A program made the translations under genes and the position numbers. Below the pieces are notes generated by a model. The model searched no databases. It saw only the letters and a list, made by a program, of their open reading frames with translations, and was not told the origin of the DNA. Below, piece by piece: positions 30,029 to 42,116 of a stretch of DNA of 64,000 nt (positions are counted from its first letter, which is position 1; the number at the start of each line of letters is the position of its first letter). The DNA comes from an uncultured Alphaproteobacteria bacterium (GTDB taxonomy: Bacteria > Pseudomonadota > Alphaproteobacteria > HIMB59 > GCA-002718135). Where the stretch lies: positions 17,962 to 81,961 of the forward strand of contig CACLXJ010000004.1 in NCBI GenBank assembly GCA_902610845.1. Direction: 5' to 3'.

Positions 30029-31615
30029 ATGAGAAAGTTATCTTACCCAGGAAGATCTAATGTTTTAGCTCAAAATGGTATGGTAGCAACTTCAAATCCA
30101 TTAAGTTCCATGGTTGCTATTAATGTACTTCAAAAAGGTGGAAATGCTGTTGATGCTGCTATTGCGGCTTCAGCTGTTCAAGCTGTAGTATGTCCAAGCG
30201 CAACTGGAATCGGTGGGGATTGTTTTGCAATTATTTCGATGAATGGGAAAAAACCAATTGCTGTAAACGGGTCTGGAATTGCTCCTAAAAGAGCGAATTT
30301 ACAGTTTTATAAAGATAATAAAATAAAAAATATTGGTTTAACAAGTCCGCATTCAATCACTATTCCTGGGGCAGTTCATGCATGGTGTTCTATGCATGAA
30401 AAATTTGGAAGAATTGATTTTAATGAAGTTTTAAATGGTGCAGAAAATTTTGCTAAAAAAGGATTTCCTGTTCATGAAGTTGAAGCTATTGCATGGAAAG
30501 AAAATGAAAAAAAACTTAAAAAAAATTCTAATTCTAAAAGATTATTTTTAAATAAAAATCTAAGTTATAGTTATGGTGAAGTTTTTAAGAATATTCCTTT
30601 AGCAAATACTTTAAGAATCATCTCAAAAAATAAAATTAAAGGATTTTATCAAAGTGAAATAACTAAGGACATGGTTAAGACACTAAATAAACTTGGAGGA
30701 CTGCATACAGAAGAAGATTTCTATAATCAAAAAACGTTATTTTCAAAAACAATAACAAATTCATATAGAAATTTAAAAATTCATCAATGCCCCTTAAATA
30801 GTCCTGGATTAGTTGTTTTGATGATGATGGCAATGACTGAGAAATTAAATATCAAAAAATACCATCCTTCAAGTTTTGAAAGATATCATCTTCAAGCTGA
30901 AATTTCAAAAATATGTTTTGAGGTTAAGGAAACAATATTTGGTGATCCTAATTTTAATAATATAAATATAAAAGATTATTTAAGAAATGAATATATAAGC
31001 TCTTTATGTTCTAGAATAAATAAAAATAAAATTTATTCTTCAAAAAAAGGCTATGTAACTTCTCACCCTGAAACAATATATTTAAGTGTTGTAGATAGAG
31101 ATTTGAATTCAGTATCATTTATAAATTCAATATGTCATGGTTTTGGAAGTGGAATTACAAGTAATAAAACAGGAATTCTTTTTCAAAATAGAGGTGTAAA
31201 TTTCAGATTAGAAGATGGTCACCCCAACTCAATTGATAGTCATAAAAGACCACTTCATACAATAATCCCTGGGCTAATAACTAATAAGAATGATGAAACA
31301 CTGTATTCTTATGGAGTTATGGGAGGACAATATCAACCAATTGGTCAGTCTCATTTAATTCAAAATATAATCGACTATAACATGACAGTACAAGAAGGCT
31401 TGGATTTACCTAGAGCTTTTGCTCTAAATGGTCTCTTAAATGTTGAGAATTCATTAGATGATAAAATTGTAAAAAAATTAAAGAATATTGGTCATAAAAT
31501 TAAAATAAATAAAAATGCTATTGGCGGTGGTCAATGTATAAAAATAGATAGAAAAAATGGAGTGCTTATTGGCGGGTCAGATCCACGAAAGGATGGTATG
31601 GCAATAGGTTACTAA
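30029..31615 (+). CDS. Gamma-glutamyltransferase family protein
   Basis: [58 protein letters not shown]; Ntn Thr region [17 protein letters not shown] is degenerate. Confidence 0.88.
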   Translation: MRKLSYPGRSNVLAQNGMVATSNPLSSMVAINVLQKGGNAVDAAIAASAVQAVVCPSATGIGGDCFAIISMNGKKPIAVNGSGIAPKRANLQFYKDNKIKNIGLTSPHSITIPGAVHAWCSMHEKFGRIDFNEVLNGAENFAKKGFPVHEVEAIAWKENEKKLKKNSNSKRLFLNKNLSYSYGEVFKNIPLANTLRIISKNKIKGFYQSEITKDMVKTLNKLGGLHTEEDFYNQKTLFSKTITNSYRNLKIHQCPLNSPGLVVLMMMAMTEKLNIKKYHPSSFERYHLQAEISKICFEVKETIFGDPNFNNINIKDYLRNEYISSLCSRINKNKIYSSKKGYVTSHPETIYLSVVDRDLNSVSFINSICHGFGSGITSNKTGILFQNRGVNFRLEDGHPNSIDSHKRPLHTIIPGLITNKNDETLYSYGVMGGQYQPIGQSHLIQNIIDYNMTVQEGLDLPRAFALNGLLNVENSLDDKIVKKLKNIGHKIKINKNAIGGGQCIKIDRKNGVLIGGSDPRKDGMAIGY

Positions 31616-31636
31616 CCTACACTTTTCCAAAAGTGT
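31605..31636. repeat. Two adjacent inverted repeats spanning the convergent ggt/guaC stop codons
   Basis: TAGGTT-ACT-AACCTA (31605-31619) and ACACTTTT-CC-AAAAGTGT (31619-31636). Confidence 0.6.
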
Positions 31637-32654
31637 CATTATACTGATTATTTACTCTCACAAATGTAGTACACTTACTAAGCTGCTTCAATGATGCAGC
31701 GCCAACGTATGTACAACTACTTCGTACACCTCCAAGAATATCTCTAATTGTACTATCTAGCGAATTCTTCATTTGTATTTTAACTTTTTTACCTTCAGAT
31801 GATCTATAGTTTGCAAGACCACCATAATGTTTCTCATTTGCTTCTTCAGAACTTGATCCATAAAACTCGATAAATTTACTTCCATTTTCCACAATTATAT
31901 CACCACCACCTTCCTTATGACCTGCTAACATTCCGCCAAGCATAACAAAGTCTGCACCAGCACCAAATCCTTTTGCAACATCACCAGGACAAGTACATCC
32001 TCCATCAGCGATAATATGCGCTCCTAATCCATGTGCTGCGTCAGCACATTCCATTACAGCGCTAAGTTGTGGATACCCTACTCCTGTTTGTATTCTAGTG
32101 GTACATACACTTCCAGGACCAATACCAACTTTAACAATATCCGCCCCACTTAATACTAATTCCTGAGTCATATCTGCAGTAACAACATTACCTGCAATAA
32201 TAGTTTTTTTTGGATATTTTTTTCTTACTTCTGAAACAAAATTACTAAAATTTTCTGAATAACCATTTGCAACATCAATACAGATAAATTTAAATTTTGG
32301 ATATATTTTTAAAATTGAATTTAACCTATTGTAACTGTCTTTACTTGTACCGCAACTAAGAGCGATTGAATCAAAGAAAATATTTTTTTTATAAATAGTT
32401 CCTATTTGATTAATATCATGCTGTTTTGTTAAAGCAGTCATTAGTTTGTTAGAACTTAGTTTTTTTGCAACATCTATTTCACCAACACCATCCATATTAG
32501 AGGCTATTATTGGAATTCCTTTCCATGATGATCTTGAGTGTTTAAAAATATATTTTCTATTCAAATCAACATCTTTCCTACTTTTTAAAGTACTTCTCTT
32601 TGGTCTAAAAAGGACATCTGAGTAGTCAAGTTTTATTTCTTCTTCGATTCTCAT
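31617..32654 (-). CDS. guaC: GMP reductase (IMPDH/GMPR family)
   Basis: [62 protein letters not shown]. Confidence 0.92.
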   Translation of the reverse strand: MRIEEEIKLDYSDVLFRPKRSTLKSRKDVDLNRKYIFKHSRSSWKGIPIIASNMDGVGEIDVAKKLSSNKLMTALTKQHDINQIGTIYKKNIFFDSIALSCGTSKDSYNRLNSILKIYPKFKFICIDVANGYSENFSNFVSEVRKKYPKKTIIAGNVVTADMTQELVLSGADIVKVGIGPGSVCTTRIQTGVGYPQLSAVMECADAAHGLGAHIIADGGCTCPGDVAKGFGAGADFVMLGGMLAGHKEGGGDIIVENGSKFIEFYGSSSEEANEKHYGGLANYRSSEGKKVKIQMKNSLDSTIRDILGGVRSSCTYVGAASLKQLSKCTTFVRVNNQYNDTFGKV

Positions 32655-32707
32655 AAATACATTCGCATATTTGTATTAAATAATTTAGAAATTAAAACAA
32701 ATATAAA

Positions 32708-33598
32708 TTGTTATCTATGAACTTAAATACGTTAATAAATGCAAATAAAAGAAGGTTTGATATTAAATTTAAAAAACTTTTAAAAAATAAGCTAGACAAA
32801 TCAAGTTTATCAAATGCAATCTTTTATGGCTCTATGAACGGAGGAAAAAGAATAAGGCCATTTTTAGTAATGGAGTCTGCAAAAATAGCAAAAATTTCAT
32901 CAAATGATGCCTTTGTCATAGCCTCATGTATTGAATGTATACATTCGTACTCCTTAATTCACGATGATTTACCATCAATGGATGATGATGATTACAGAAG
33001 AGGTAAATTAAGTACTCATAAAAAATTTAATGAAGCTACTGCAATTTTAGCAGGAGATGCTTTACATGATTTAGCATTTGAATTGATCTCAGGAAATTTT
33101 AAAAATAAAAATGTTATTTCTAGATTAAATTTAATAAATTATCTTTCTTTGTGTATTGGACATAAAGGATTAGCTCTTGGTCAAGCTTTAGATTTAGAAT
33201 ATGAAAATAAAAAGTTAACTAAAAATAAAATTTTAGATATGTATTCTAGAAAAACTGGCAAGTTATTTGAATTCTCTTTTTCTGCACCTTTTATATTAAA
33301 AGATAAAAGTAAAATAGATATTCAATTTGCAAAAGATTATGGAATGTTATTTGGTTTAATATTTCAAATTATAGATGACTTAATCGATGAAATTGGAACT
33401 TTTAAGAAAATTGGAAAAACACCAGGTAAAGATGTTGAGCAAGGCAAAAGTACCTTACTAAAATTAATTGGTGAAAAACAAGTTACTGATTTATGTAATA
33501 ATAAAATTAATACTTTTATAAAAAAATATAAAAATAAAATAAGTCAAAACCCTATACTAATAGAAATGCTAGAATTTGGAATGGATCGACTAAATTAA
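32708..33598 (+). CDS. ispA: Polyprenyl synthetase / farnesyl diphosphate synthase
   Basis: GGKRIRPFL, SLIHDDLPSMDDDDYRRG, FQIIDDLIDE. Confidence 0.93.
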   Translation: MLSMNLNTLINANKRRFDIKFKKLLKNKLDKSSLSNAIFYGSMNGGKRIRPFLVMESAKIAKISSNDAFVIASCIECIHSYSLIHDDLPSMDDDDYRRGKLSTHKKFNEATAILAGDALHDLAFELISGNFKNKNVISRLNLINYLSLCIGHKGLALGQALDLEYENKKLTKNKILDMYSRKTGKLFEFSFSAPFILKDKSKIDIQFAKDYGMLFGLIFQIIDDLIDEIGTFKKIGKTPGKDVEQGKSTLLKLIGEKQVTDLCNNKINTFIKKYKNKISQNPILIEMLEFGMDRLN

Positions 33599-34005
33599 AA
33601 ATGTACTATTTTTTTTGCTAGATATAATCCAGATGTAGCTGAAACAGCTGTCAATGAACCACCCCAGACCATATCTACGAAAGTAACTGTTGGTGACCAT
33701 CCTTTTAGTACTGCCATATTTGTTAAGTTATATGTGCCATATGCAACCAAACCAAATATGAAGCCAGTGTACAATGTTTTCATTAAGTCACCAGAAACAA
33801 CACAAGGTTGAATTACAACCAATGCGATACCAAATACATATATTATGTAAAAAAGAGCAGCAGCCCACATTACAGGCTTATCAGCTAATAAATTACCTAT
33901 TAGTGGTCTATAAAAAGACTTTGTAGCGAAGCTTAACCAAATTACGTCGATTATTAAGAAAATCAGTGAAGCAATTAGCGTGGCTACTAGTAAACATTTG
34001 AACAT
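33595..34005 (-). CDS. DUF2177 family membrane protein
   Basis: 136 aa, TM-rich; IDVIWLSFATKSFYRPLIGNLL...YGTYNLTNMAVLKGWSPTVTFVDMVWG. Confidence 0.85.
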   Translation of the reverse strand: MFKCLLVATLIASLIFLIIDVIWLSFATKSFYRPLIGNLLADKPVMWAAALFYIIYVFGIALVVIQPCVVSGDLMKTLYTGFIFGLVAYGTYNLTNMAVLKGWSPTVTFVDMVWGGSLTAVSATSGLYLAKKIVHF

Positions 34006-34059
34006 ATTTTATAGATATATCATATTATTAAATTTCAAGAATATTTATTTAAATTTCTA

Positions 34060-34134
34060 TGGTGGGTGTGACAGGGATTGAACCTGTGACCCCTGCCGTG
34101 TCGAGGCAGTGCTCTACCGCTGAGCTACACACCC
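34060..34134 (-). tRNA. tRNA-Val(GAC)
   Basis: Reverse complement GGGTGTGTAGCTCAGCGGTAGAGCACTGCCTCGACACGGCAGGGGTCACAGGTTCAATCCCTGTCACACCCACCA; loop TCGACAC. Confidence 0.95.
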
Positions 34135-34356
34135 AAGAAGTTTTATTTTATAAAAATATAATATTTGAAATATAATGACTTTTAAAGTTAAAGCAATAAT
34201 TGAAAAATTGTATGAAATTTTTAAATTATACTTAATTTAACCTTTTTTAATCATTAATTAAGTAAATAAATTATAAACATATTGATCAATTTTTTATTAA
34301 ATAATATTCAGAGTTTAGAATTATTCATGCAATTGAATATTAATATTAGGAGATAA

Positions 34357-34857
34357 ATGAAGGTAAAAAAAAACAATTTTACAGAAAATGAAATCTCTAA
34401 AGCTCTAAAAATTTATAATTATTTTATTGAAAATTCATTCTCTAATTTTGAAGAAAAAAAATTAACTAAATTAAAATTTAATTTACTATTAAAAAAAATT
34501 AAAAAAAATAAATTACCATTTATTTTAGCAATTAAAGAAAATGAAGTTATTGGATTAGCCTTTGTAAATAAATTTAGAGAAAAAAGTGGATATAGATTTT
34601 CTTATGAACATTCAATCTATGTTGATCCAGATTTCATTAATAATGGTTATGGTAATAAGATACTAAGAGAACTTGTTAAAATATGTAAAAAAATTTCAAA
34701 TATTAAAAATTTGATAGCAGTGATCGGTGGAAAAAATAATTTTGCTTCAATAAAAATACATAAAAATAATGGATTTCAATATATTGGGACTATAAAGAAA
34801 GCTGGTTTTAAAAAAAATAAGTGGGTTGATTCTATTTATATGCAAAAAAGGTTATGA
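34357..34857 (+). CDS. GNAT family N-acetyltransferase
   Basis: SIYVDPDFINNGYGNKILRELV; IGGKNNFASIKIHKNNGFQYIG. Confidence 0.88.
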   Translation: MKVKKNNFTENEISKALKIYNYFIENSFSNFEEKKLTKLKFNLLLKKIKKNKLPFILAIKENEVIGLAFVNKFREKSGYRFSYEHSIYVDPDFINNGYGNKILRELVKICKKISNIKNLIAVIGGKNNFASIKIHKNNGFQYIGTIKKAGFKKNKWVDSIYMQKRL

Positions 34858-35318
34858 AAAAAGTAAACACTAACAATTTTAAAAATACACTTAGTAAGTT
34901 TTCAACAGGAGTTACAGTTGTATGTGTTAAAAATAATAATTCAATATATGGGAAAACTGTTAACTCATTTAATTCTTTATCTCTTAACCCTCCTATGGTT
35001 CTGTTTTCTTTAGGTAATTACTCGTCCTCAATAAAACAGTTTTCAAAAACTAAATTTTTATCAATAAATATTCTATCTAATAAACAAAAAAAATTATCTG
35101 ACAATTTTGCTTTAACTGCGCCTAATTTAGAAGATATAAAATTTATCGAAGGGAAAAATAAAACAGTAATTATACCAAACTGTATAGCAAATCTTGAATG
35201 TAAGTTAATGGATAAAATAAAAAAAGGCGACCACATAATATTTATATGTAAGATATTAGAATTACAATCTAACGATAAATTGAAACCACTTTTATATTTT
35301 AATTCAAAATATTTCTAG
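34854..35318 (+). CDS. Flavin reductase family protein
   Basis: FKNTLSKFSTGVTVVCV...VNSFNSLSLNPPMVLFSLGNYSSS. Confidence 0.88.
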   Translation: MKKVNTNNFKNTLSKFSTGVTVVCVKNNNSIYGKTVNSFNSLSLNPPMVLFSLGNYSSSIKQFSKTKFLSINILSNKQKKLSDNFALTAPNLEDIKFIEGKNKTVIIPNCIANLECKLMDKIKKGDHIIFICKILELQSNDKLKPLLYFNSKYF

Positions 35319-36608
35319 GTGTTTAGAATTTTAAGATATCTAATTTTAATTTTTATAATATCAACAGGATATTATTTGTTTATTTCTGAATACTTAAATA
35401 TAACTGAGAAAAATATTTATAAGGAAGAAATTGTAAGAAAAGAAATAGTAGAAGATAAAAAAAAAATCATTCAAGAAAAAAAAGAAGAAACTTCACCTAA
35501 TATAAAAAAAAGTATTGATAAAGTACAATTTGTTGAGAAAAAAATTGAAATTTTACAAGGTGATACTTTTGTTTCTATTTTGGAAAATCTAAACTTTAAG
35601 CAAAAAAAAATTTATGAAGTCATAAGTAAGATAGAAGATTCTTTTGATTTAAAGAAAATTAAAACTGGAGAAATTATTAGTGTTTTTGAAAATAATTATG
35701 GTGAAATAAAAAAAATTGAATTTTTTAAGAATACTGAGACTATTATCTCTGTTAATTTAGATAAAGAAATAAATTTAAATATAATAAAATTAACAAAGGC
35801 TTCATTTATTGAATCAAAAGAATATACAATTACAGAATCATTATTTTCAGATGGTATTAAAAATGGTGTTTCATCAGATATTTTAGTTAAAATTATAAGC
35901 CTTTTTAGTTTTGATCTCGATTTTCAAAGAGATATTAGGGTCAATACAGTTGTTTCAATATCCTATGAATTTGATGAAATAGTTGAAACAGGTAGACTGG
36001 AATATAACGATATTAAATATGCTTCTATAATAATTGATGGAAAACAATTAGAATATTTTAAGTTTATTACAGATGATGGTTATGTTGATTATTTTAACAG
36101 AGACGGAAAAAATGTTAAAAAATCAATTTTAAAGACACCTTTAGATGGCGCAAGAATTTCATCAAATTTTGGAATGCGTAAACATCCTATCTCTGGTTTC
36201 AACAAAATGCATAAGGGTGTTGATTTTGCTGCACCTACAGGAACACCAATTTATGCTGGAGGAAATGGAATTGTTGAATACGTTGGAAGAAATGGAGGAT
36301 ATGGAAAATATATTCGTATAAGGCATAATAATGGATATAAAACGGCGTATGCACATTTGTCAAATTATAATAAAGGTATTTCTAAAGGGGTAAGAGTTAA
36401 TCAAGGTGAAGTTATAGGCTATGTAGGTAGTACAGGAAATTCTACAGGACCTCATCTTCATTATGAAATTATTTATCAAAATAAACATATAAATCCGTTA
36501 AAACTAAAACTTCCTTCTGGAAAAATACTTGAGGGTAAGGAATTAGAAAAATTTAAAGAAGAATATAAAATAATATATGCTGATCATTTGAGCATGTTAT
36601 ACGAATAA
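35319..36608 (+). CDS. M23 family metallopeptidase (GTG start)
   Basis: SNFGMRKHPISGFNKMHKGVDFAAPTGTPIYA...GNSTGPHLHYEI. Confidence 0.95.
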   Translation: MFRILRYLILIFIISTGYYLFISEYLNITEKNIYKEEIVRKEIVEDKKKIIQEKKEETSPNIKKSIDKVQFVEKKIEILQGDTFVSILENLNFKQKKIYEVISKIEDSFDLKKIKTGEIISVFENNYGEIKKIEFFKNTETIISVNLDKEINLNIIKLTKASFIESKEYTITESLFSDGIKNGVSSDILVKIISLFSFDLDFQRDIRVNTVVSISYEFDEIVETGRLEYNDIKYASIIIDGKQLEYFKFITDDGYVDYFNRDGKNVKKSILKTPLDGARISSNFGMRKHPISGFNKMHKGVDFAAPTGTPIYAGGNGIVEYVGRNGGYGKYIRIRHNNGYKTAYAHLSNYNKGISKGVRVNQGEVIGYVGSTGNSTGPHLHYEIIYQNKHINPLKLKLPSGKILEGKELEKFKEEYKIIYADHLSMLYE

Positions 36609-37022
36609 CTACTTTGTTGATCTTGTTCTTTTTTCTTTAGATGGTTCAGCTATAAATGGAATAGATTCGATGGAATCATTTTCTACTTTATCATTATTAT
36701 TTACTTCGATGGTTTCATTATCAATATCTGAAGTTTGTTCATTTACAATACTTTGTTTTTGCTCATCAAAATTTGCGTTTTCTTCAATATTAATACCTAG
36801 CTCAACCATTATTCTGTAGTAGTGATCAGTAAATTGATAATAATATTCAGATTGAATTCTATCACCTGATCTTGATGCTTCTTTAGCAAGTTTTAAGTAC
36901 TTGTTATATTGCTGGGATACATTTCCTCTATTTCTATTATTGAAATTTTTGTATCCACCACTCTTCTTAAAACTGGGTCTTCTATTACTCTTATAAGCGG
37001 TTCTACCGTTTTTTTTATACAT
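36609..37022 (-). CDS. DUF4167 domain-containing protein
   Basis: QQYNKYLKLAKEASRSGDRIQSEYYYQFTDHYYRIM; located after prmC as in other alphaproteobacteria. Confidence 0.88.
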   Translation of the reverse strand: MYKKNGRTAYKSNRRPSFKKSGGYKNFNNRNRGNVSQQYNKYLKLAKEASRSGDRIQSEYYYQFTDHYYRIMVELGINIEENANFDEQKQSIVNEQTSDIDNETIEVNNNDKVENDSIESIPFIAEPSKEKRTRSTK

Positions 37023-37099
37023 ATTGTTAGGAAATTAAAAATTTTATTAAATTATTAATCTTTTTTTTTATCTATACAGTTCATTTGATTTATTTCAAC

Positions 37100-37930
37100 T
37101 TATATCTTTAAAAAACTAAGGATTCTCTCGATTCCTTGAAGATCATTAACTATTTTATTCAAATATAATCCAGAATTTTCAAATATTTCTTCACAATCTT
37201 GTCTCTGATTATTACCAATTTCACATACAAAATAAGCACTTTTATTCATTAAATTTTTTAGATTATTTGAATATTCTCTATAAAATTTCAGCCCATCATC
37301 TCCTCCAACTAAAGCTAATTTAGGCTCAAAATTTTTAACTTCTGGCTCTGCATTATTAAACTGTTCGTTTGATAGGTATGGTGGATTAGATACAATTAAA
37401 TCAAACTTGGAATTAATATTTTTAAAATCAATCATCTTAAGTTGGATTTGATTATAACAATTATGTATTTTTAAGTTTTTTTCTGCAACTTCTAATGCTT
37501 CTTTAGATATATCTATAGCTGTTATGGATGCATTTTTAAATTCCTTTGCTAGTGATATTGCGATACAGCCTGATCCGGTACCAATATCTAATATTTTTAA
37601 TTTAAGGTTTTTGTTTTTATAAATATTTAATACTTCTTCAATTATCAATTCTGTTTCAGGACGTGGATCTAAAACAAAATTATTTACATAAAAATCATTT
37701 CTCCAAAAAGGTTTATTTTTAATAATTTTAGCTATTGGTTGTCTATTAATTCTTTTTTGAAGATAAGATTTAAATTTAACGATATCAATATTGTCTACAT
37801 TAAAATTACTTAAAATAATTTCATTATTTTTTTTTGAAGCATGCTTTAGTAAAATTCTCAGATCTAAGTCTGGATTACTTATATTTTTTTGTTTTAATTT
37901 AGTTAAACTCTCTTTAATTAAATTATTCAT
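37100..37930 (-). CDS. prmC: Peptide chain release factor N5-glutamine methyltransferase
   Basis: [26 protein letters not shown]; next to prfA. Confidence 0.96.
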   Translation of the reverse strand: MNNLIKESLTKLKQKNISNPDLDLRILLKHASKKNNEIILSNFNVDNIDIVKFKSYLQKRINRQPIAKIIKNKPFWRNDFYVNNFVLDPRPETELIIEEVLNIYKNKNLKLKILDIGTGSGCIAISLAKEFKNASITAIDISKEALEVAEKNLKIHNCYNQIQLKMIDFKNINSKFDLIVSNPPYLSNEQFNNAEPEVKNFEPKLALVGGDDGLKFYREYSNNLKNLMNKSAYFVCEIGNNQRQDCEEIFENSGLYLNKIVNDLQGIERILSFLKI

Positions 37931-38999
37931 TTTTCATATTTGCTAACTTTTTACTCTCTTCTTCAGCAATTAAAGGGTTTATCAACTCATCTATTTTACC
38001 CTCAAGTATTTCTGACAGATTGTACAATGTAAGATTTATTCTATGATCAGAAACCCTTCCTTGAGGAAAATTATAGGTTCTTATTCTTTCAGATCTATCT
38101 CCAGAACCTACTTGATTTTTTCTTTGCTCAGATCTTTCTTTGTTTTTTTCTTGTATTTGATTGTCTAGTAATCTTGATCGTAAAATCTTTAAAGCTTTTG
38201 CTTTATTTTTATGTTGAGATTTTTCATCTTGCTGAGAAACTACTATACCAGTTGGTATATGTGTTATTCTTACAGCACTATCAGTAGTGTTGACAGATTG
38301 TCCTCCTGGTCCACTTGATCTAAAAACATCAATTCTTAAATCTTTATCAAGAATTTGAATATCAACCTCTTCAGCTTCAGGTAGAACTGCTACAGTAGCA
38401 GCTGATGTATGTACTCTTCCACTACTTTCAGTTGTTGGAACCCTTTGCACTCTATGAACACCAGATTCGAATTTTAGTTTTGAAAAAACATTAAATCCTG
38501 AAATATTACAAATAGCCTCCTTTACTCCTTTTAAACCTGTTTCTGATATTGATAAAATATCAAATTTCCATGAATTTAAATCAGCATATCTCTGATACAT
38601 ATTTAATAAATCAGAAGCAAAAAGAGATGCTTCATCACCTCCAGTACCAGCTCTGATTTCTAAAATTGAATTTTTAGAGTCATTTTCATCTTTTGGTATT
38701 AGTAACTTCAATAATTCCTGTTCAAGATCTTTGATTTGATTTTTTTTTTCAATGAGTTCTGACTCAGCTATATTACTAATTTCTAAATCATTATCTTTTA
38801 CTAAGTCATTAAGATTTAATATATCTTTTTGTAAATTGTTGTATTCTTGGATTTTTTCTACAATTGGTCGGAGCTCTGAATATTCTCTGTTTAATTTAAT
38901 TAATTCATTTGAGTCAATATCATTCATATTGTTTAATGAATTTTCAATTAATTTAAATTTTTCTAAAATTATTGAAAATTGTTTATCTAGATTTATCAT
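37923..38999 (-). CDS. prfA: Peptide chain release factor 1
   Basis: [28 protein letters not shown]. Confidence 0.97.
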   Translation of the reverse strand: MINLDKQFSIILEKFKLIENSLNNMNDIDSNELIKLNREYSELRPIVEKIQEYNNLQKDILNLNDLVKDNDLEISNIAESELIEKKNQIKDLEQELLKLLIPKDENDSKNSILEIRAGTGGDEASLFASDLLNMYQRYADLNSWKFDILSISETGLKGVKEAICNISGFNVFSKLKFESGVHRVQRVPTTESSGRVHTSAATVAVLPEAEEVDIQILDKDLRIDVFRSSGPGGQSVNTTDSAVRITHIPTGIVVSQQDEKSQHKNKAKALKILRSRLLDNQIQEKNKERSEQRKNQVGSGDRSERIRTYNFPQGRVSDHRINLTLYNLSEILEGKIDELINPLIAEEESKKLANMKNE

Positions 39000-40227
39000 T
39001 CAAATGATTAAATATTTTATTAAGCTTTAATTCTTTTTGTTCCCCAGTCATTAAATTTTTAATAGTAAAAAAATCACCATTAAACTCATTTTCTCCAATA
39101 ATAATTATAAACGATGCTGAAGATATATTTGCTTTTGAAAATGATTTTTTTAAATTGTATTTATAATTCCAGTAATATGAAATTCTATTTTCAGATAAAT
39201 ATTTTTGTAGATAAAGAAAATAATCTGTAAATTTTTCATTTGTTACTGCAATATGAATAGTTGAGCTTATTTTTTTTTCGTACTCCATTAATAATGCAAT
39301 TCTTTCAATACCTGCGGCCCATCCAATACCGGGTATATCAGGTCCACCCAATACTTTTATTAAACCGTCATATCTTCCACCACCAAGTAATGTATCTTGA
39401 CTTCCTAAATTATCTGATTTGTATTCGAATACTGTATTACAATAATAATCAAGACCTCTAACGAGATTAGCGTTTTCTTCAAAATCAATTCCTAGTATAT
39501 TTAATGATCTTTTAAGATCTTCGTAGTGCTTTTTAGCTTCATCTGTTAAGTATTCATATATTTTAGGTGAAGATAGTGAAATTTCAACATCTTCCTGATT
39601 TTTTGAATCTAATATTCTTAATGGGTTAGTTTCAATTTTTTTAACGCTTTCCTCTGATAGTTTTTTTTTATGGGTATTAAAATACTTTGTAAGACTTTTT
39701 TTAAAATCAATTAACGTTTTTTTATCTCCTAAAGAATTAATATGAAGTTTTATTTTAGATTTAGGTAACAGTTCGTTTAAAATATTATTTGACAGAGAAA
39801 TTAACTCAACATCAGCAAGAAAATCTCTAGTTCCAAGTATTTCAAAATTAATTTGATTAAATTGTCTATATCTACCCTTTTGCGGCCTTTCCCTTCTAAA
39901 CATTGGTCCAATTCCAAAAATTTTTAATGGTAAATCGTTTAAGAGATTATTAGTAATGGCCGCTCTAATCATGGGCGTTGTGTACTCAGGGCGTAATGTT
40001 AAATATTCATTATTTCTGTCTTCAAATGAATACATTTCTTTCAACACAACATCAGAATGTTCGCCAAGAGGTTTTGCAAATAAATCACTAAATTCAAAAA
40101 TTGGTGTCTGGATTTCTTTATATTCTTTTAAATTAGCGTTTTTAGAAACAATATTAGAGATAAAGTTAAATTTATCTATTTCTTCCCCAAATATATCATG
40201 TGTGCCTCTTACTGATCTTAATTTCAT
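38983..40227 (-). CDS. hisS: Histidyl-tRNA synthetase
   Basis: [50 protein letters not shown]. Confidence 0.97.
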   Translation of the reverse strand: MKLRSVRGTHDIFGEEIDKFNFISNIVSKNANLKEYKEIQTPIFEFSDLFAKPLGEHSDVVLKEMYSFEDRNNEYLTLRPEYTTPMIRAAITNNLLNDLPLKIFGIGPMFRRERPQKGRYRQFNQINFEILGTRDFLADVELISLSNNILNELLPKSKIKLHINSLGDKKTLIDFKKSLTKYFNTHKKKLSEESVKKIETNPLRILDSKNQEDVEISLSSPKIYEYLTDEAKKHYEDLKRSLNILGIDFEENANLVRGLDYYCNTVFEYKSDNLGSQDTLLGGGRYDGLIKVLGGPDIPGIGWAAGIERIALLMEYEKKISSTIHIAVTNEKFTDYFLYLQKYLSENRISYYWNYKYNLKKSFSKANISSASFIIIIGENEFNGDFFTIKNLMTGEQKELKLNKIFNHLNDKSR

Positions 40228-40228
40228 A

Positions 40229-41326
40229 TTAATTACTAAGTTCTATTTCTTTAGTTTTTTTTCTAATTAGATCTTCAAGATAATTTTCTAAATCAACATT
40301 TTTTACAACATTATTTTTTTTACCATCAAGATAAATCATATGTGTATCATTTCCACCACCAGTTATTCCAATATTTGTCATAGTTGCTTCACCTGGACCA
40401 TTAACAACACATCCAATTATTGACACTGTTATAGGCGTGGAAATATCATCTAATTTTTTTTCTAAGTTTTTTACAGTTTTTATTACTTCAAATTGTTGTC
40501 TAGCACATGAAGGACATGATATGATTTTTACACCTCTATTCCTTAATCCTAAGCTTTTTAAGATTTCAAAACCAACTCTTACCTCTTCCTCTGGCTCATC
40601 TGACAATGATATTCTAATTGTATCTCCTATTCCTCTCAAAAGTAAATTTCCAACTCCAATAGAAGATTTAATTGAGCCTGTTCTTTTTCCTCCTGCTTCT
40701 GTAATACCTAAATGCAAAGGATAATCACATAATTCAGCTAATTGCTCATATGCTTTTATAGACATAAATATATCTGAAGATTTCACACTGATTTTGAAAT
40801 TAGTAAAATCATTATCTTCAAGTATCTTTATATTTAATTTAGCACTTTCAACTAAGGCTTCTGGATTGGGTTCAGAAAATTTTTCTAAAATTTGTTTTTC
40901 TAAACTTCCTGCATTAACACCTACTCTAATTGAGCAATTATTATCTTTTGCAGCTTTGATAACTTCCTTTATTCTTTCAATACTCCCAATGTTACCGGGA
41001 TTAATTCTAATACAAGAAGCTCCATTGTTTGCTGCTTCAATACCTCTTTTGTAATGAAAATGTATATCTGCAATTATAGGTACAGGGCTATTTTTCACAA
41101 TTTCTTTTAAAGATTGTGAAGATTCTTTATCTGGAACAGAAACGCGAACTAAATCAACTCCAAGTTTTGCAGATCTTTCTATTTGAGCAATAGTATCTTT
41201 GGCATTAGAAGTCAGAGTATTTGTCATTGTTTGAACTGCAATTTGATTATTACCTCCAATACTAACATTTCCAACTTTAATAACGCGCGACTTTCTTCTA
41301 TTAATTTGTTGATACGGTCTAAGCAT
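40229..41326 (-). CDS. ispG: 4-hydroxy-3-methylbut-2-enyl-diphosphate synthase
   Basis: [40 protein letters not shown]. Confidence 0.97.
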   Translation of the reverse strand: MLRPYQQINRRKSRVIKVGNVSIGGNNQIAVQTMTNTLTSNAKDTIAQIERSAKLGVDLVRVSVPDKESSQSLKEIVKNSPVPIIADIHFHYKRGIEAANNGASCIRINPGNIGSIERIKEVIKAAKDNNCSIRVGVNAGSLEKQILEKFSEPNPEALVESAKLNIKILEDNDFTNFKISVKSSDIFMSIKAYEQLAELCDYPLHLGITEAGGKRTGSIKSSIGVGNLLLRGIGDTIRISLSDEPEEEVRVGFEILKSLGLRNRGVKIISCPSCARQQFEVIKTVKNLEKKLDDISTPITVSIIGCVVNGPGEATMTNIGITGGGNDTHMIYLDGKKNNVVKNVDLENYLEDLIRKKTKEIELSN

Positions 41327-41330
41327 CTAT

Positions 41331-42116
41331 TTAGTTTTTAAAATCTTTATATAAAACAAAAGAGTCTAAAATATCACCGTATTTACCTATCTTTCCTCTT
41401 ACTTCATCATCTATAAGAACTAAAATGTTCCCTGCATTTCCTGCAGTAATATTGTAATTCAATTTTAACTCATATGTAAATTCTTCATCTTTATCCATTA
41501 ACTTGCTTAAAACAATATTATTCTCTTCATCTCTTAATTGAAGCCAAGTTGAATTTAACATTTTTAATGTAGCAACTGTAGTCAAATTTTCATCAAATTC
41601 TATTGATGCTATAGCACTAGAATTATTTATCAAATCACTTTTTTCAATATCACTACTTTGAGATAAATTATCAAAAGTATTAGCTTTTTCGACTATAGGT
41701 TCTAAACTTTCAGGTATATCTGGAATTAAAGCAAAGTTAATTTCATTATCATTTTGATCAACGAATAAAAAGTAAAATGAAGTAAATACAACCATGATTA
41801 TAGAAGCAGCAAAAAATTTTTCTATTTTAAAAAAATTGTTTTCTACTATTGGGGTAATATTCTTTTTCTCTTCCTTAATATTAAATGATACTTGATCTTT
41901 AAATTTTTTGATAATTGTGTCAGCATCTAACTCAAGAAAGTTTGAGTAAGATCTTAGATGTCCAATATTAAAAATAATATCTGGATTATTTTTTATATTA
42001 TCATTTTCAAGATCAATAATTATACTTTTAGAAGTTTTTAACTCAATTGATATATCGTTAATAGAAAGATTTTTGGAGTTTCTTGCAATTAATAAAATTT
42101 GACCTACTGTTTTCAT
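41331..42116 (-). CDS. RodZ-like HTH / DUF4115 membrane protein
   Basis: N-terminal HTH (VGQILLIARNSKNLSINDISIELKTSKSIIIDLEN), single TM, C-terminal DUF4115-like domain. Confidence 0.85.
   Translation of the reverse strand: MKTVGQILLIARNSKNLSINDISIELKTSKSIIIDLENDNIKNNPDIIFNIGHLRSYSNFLELDADTIIKKFKDQVSFNIKEEKKNITPIVENNFFKIEKFFAASIIMVVFTSFYFLFVDQNDNEINFALIPDIPESLEPIVEKANTFDNLSQSSDIEKSDLINNSSAIASIEFDENLTTVATLKMLNSTWLQLRDEENNIVLSKLMDKDEEFTYELKLNYNITAGNAGNILVLIDDEVRGKIGKYGDILDSFVLYKDFKN

Noticed and set aside
40437-41054. Two plus-strand ORFs antisense to ispG
   Set aside because: Antisense to a highly conserved enzyme; no independent support.
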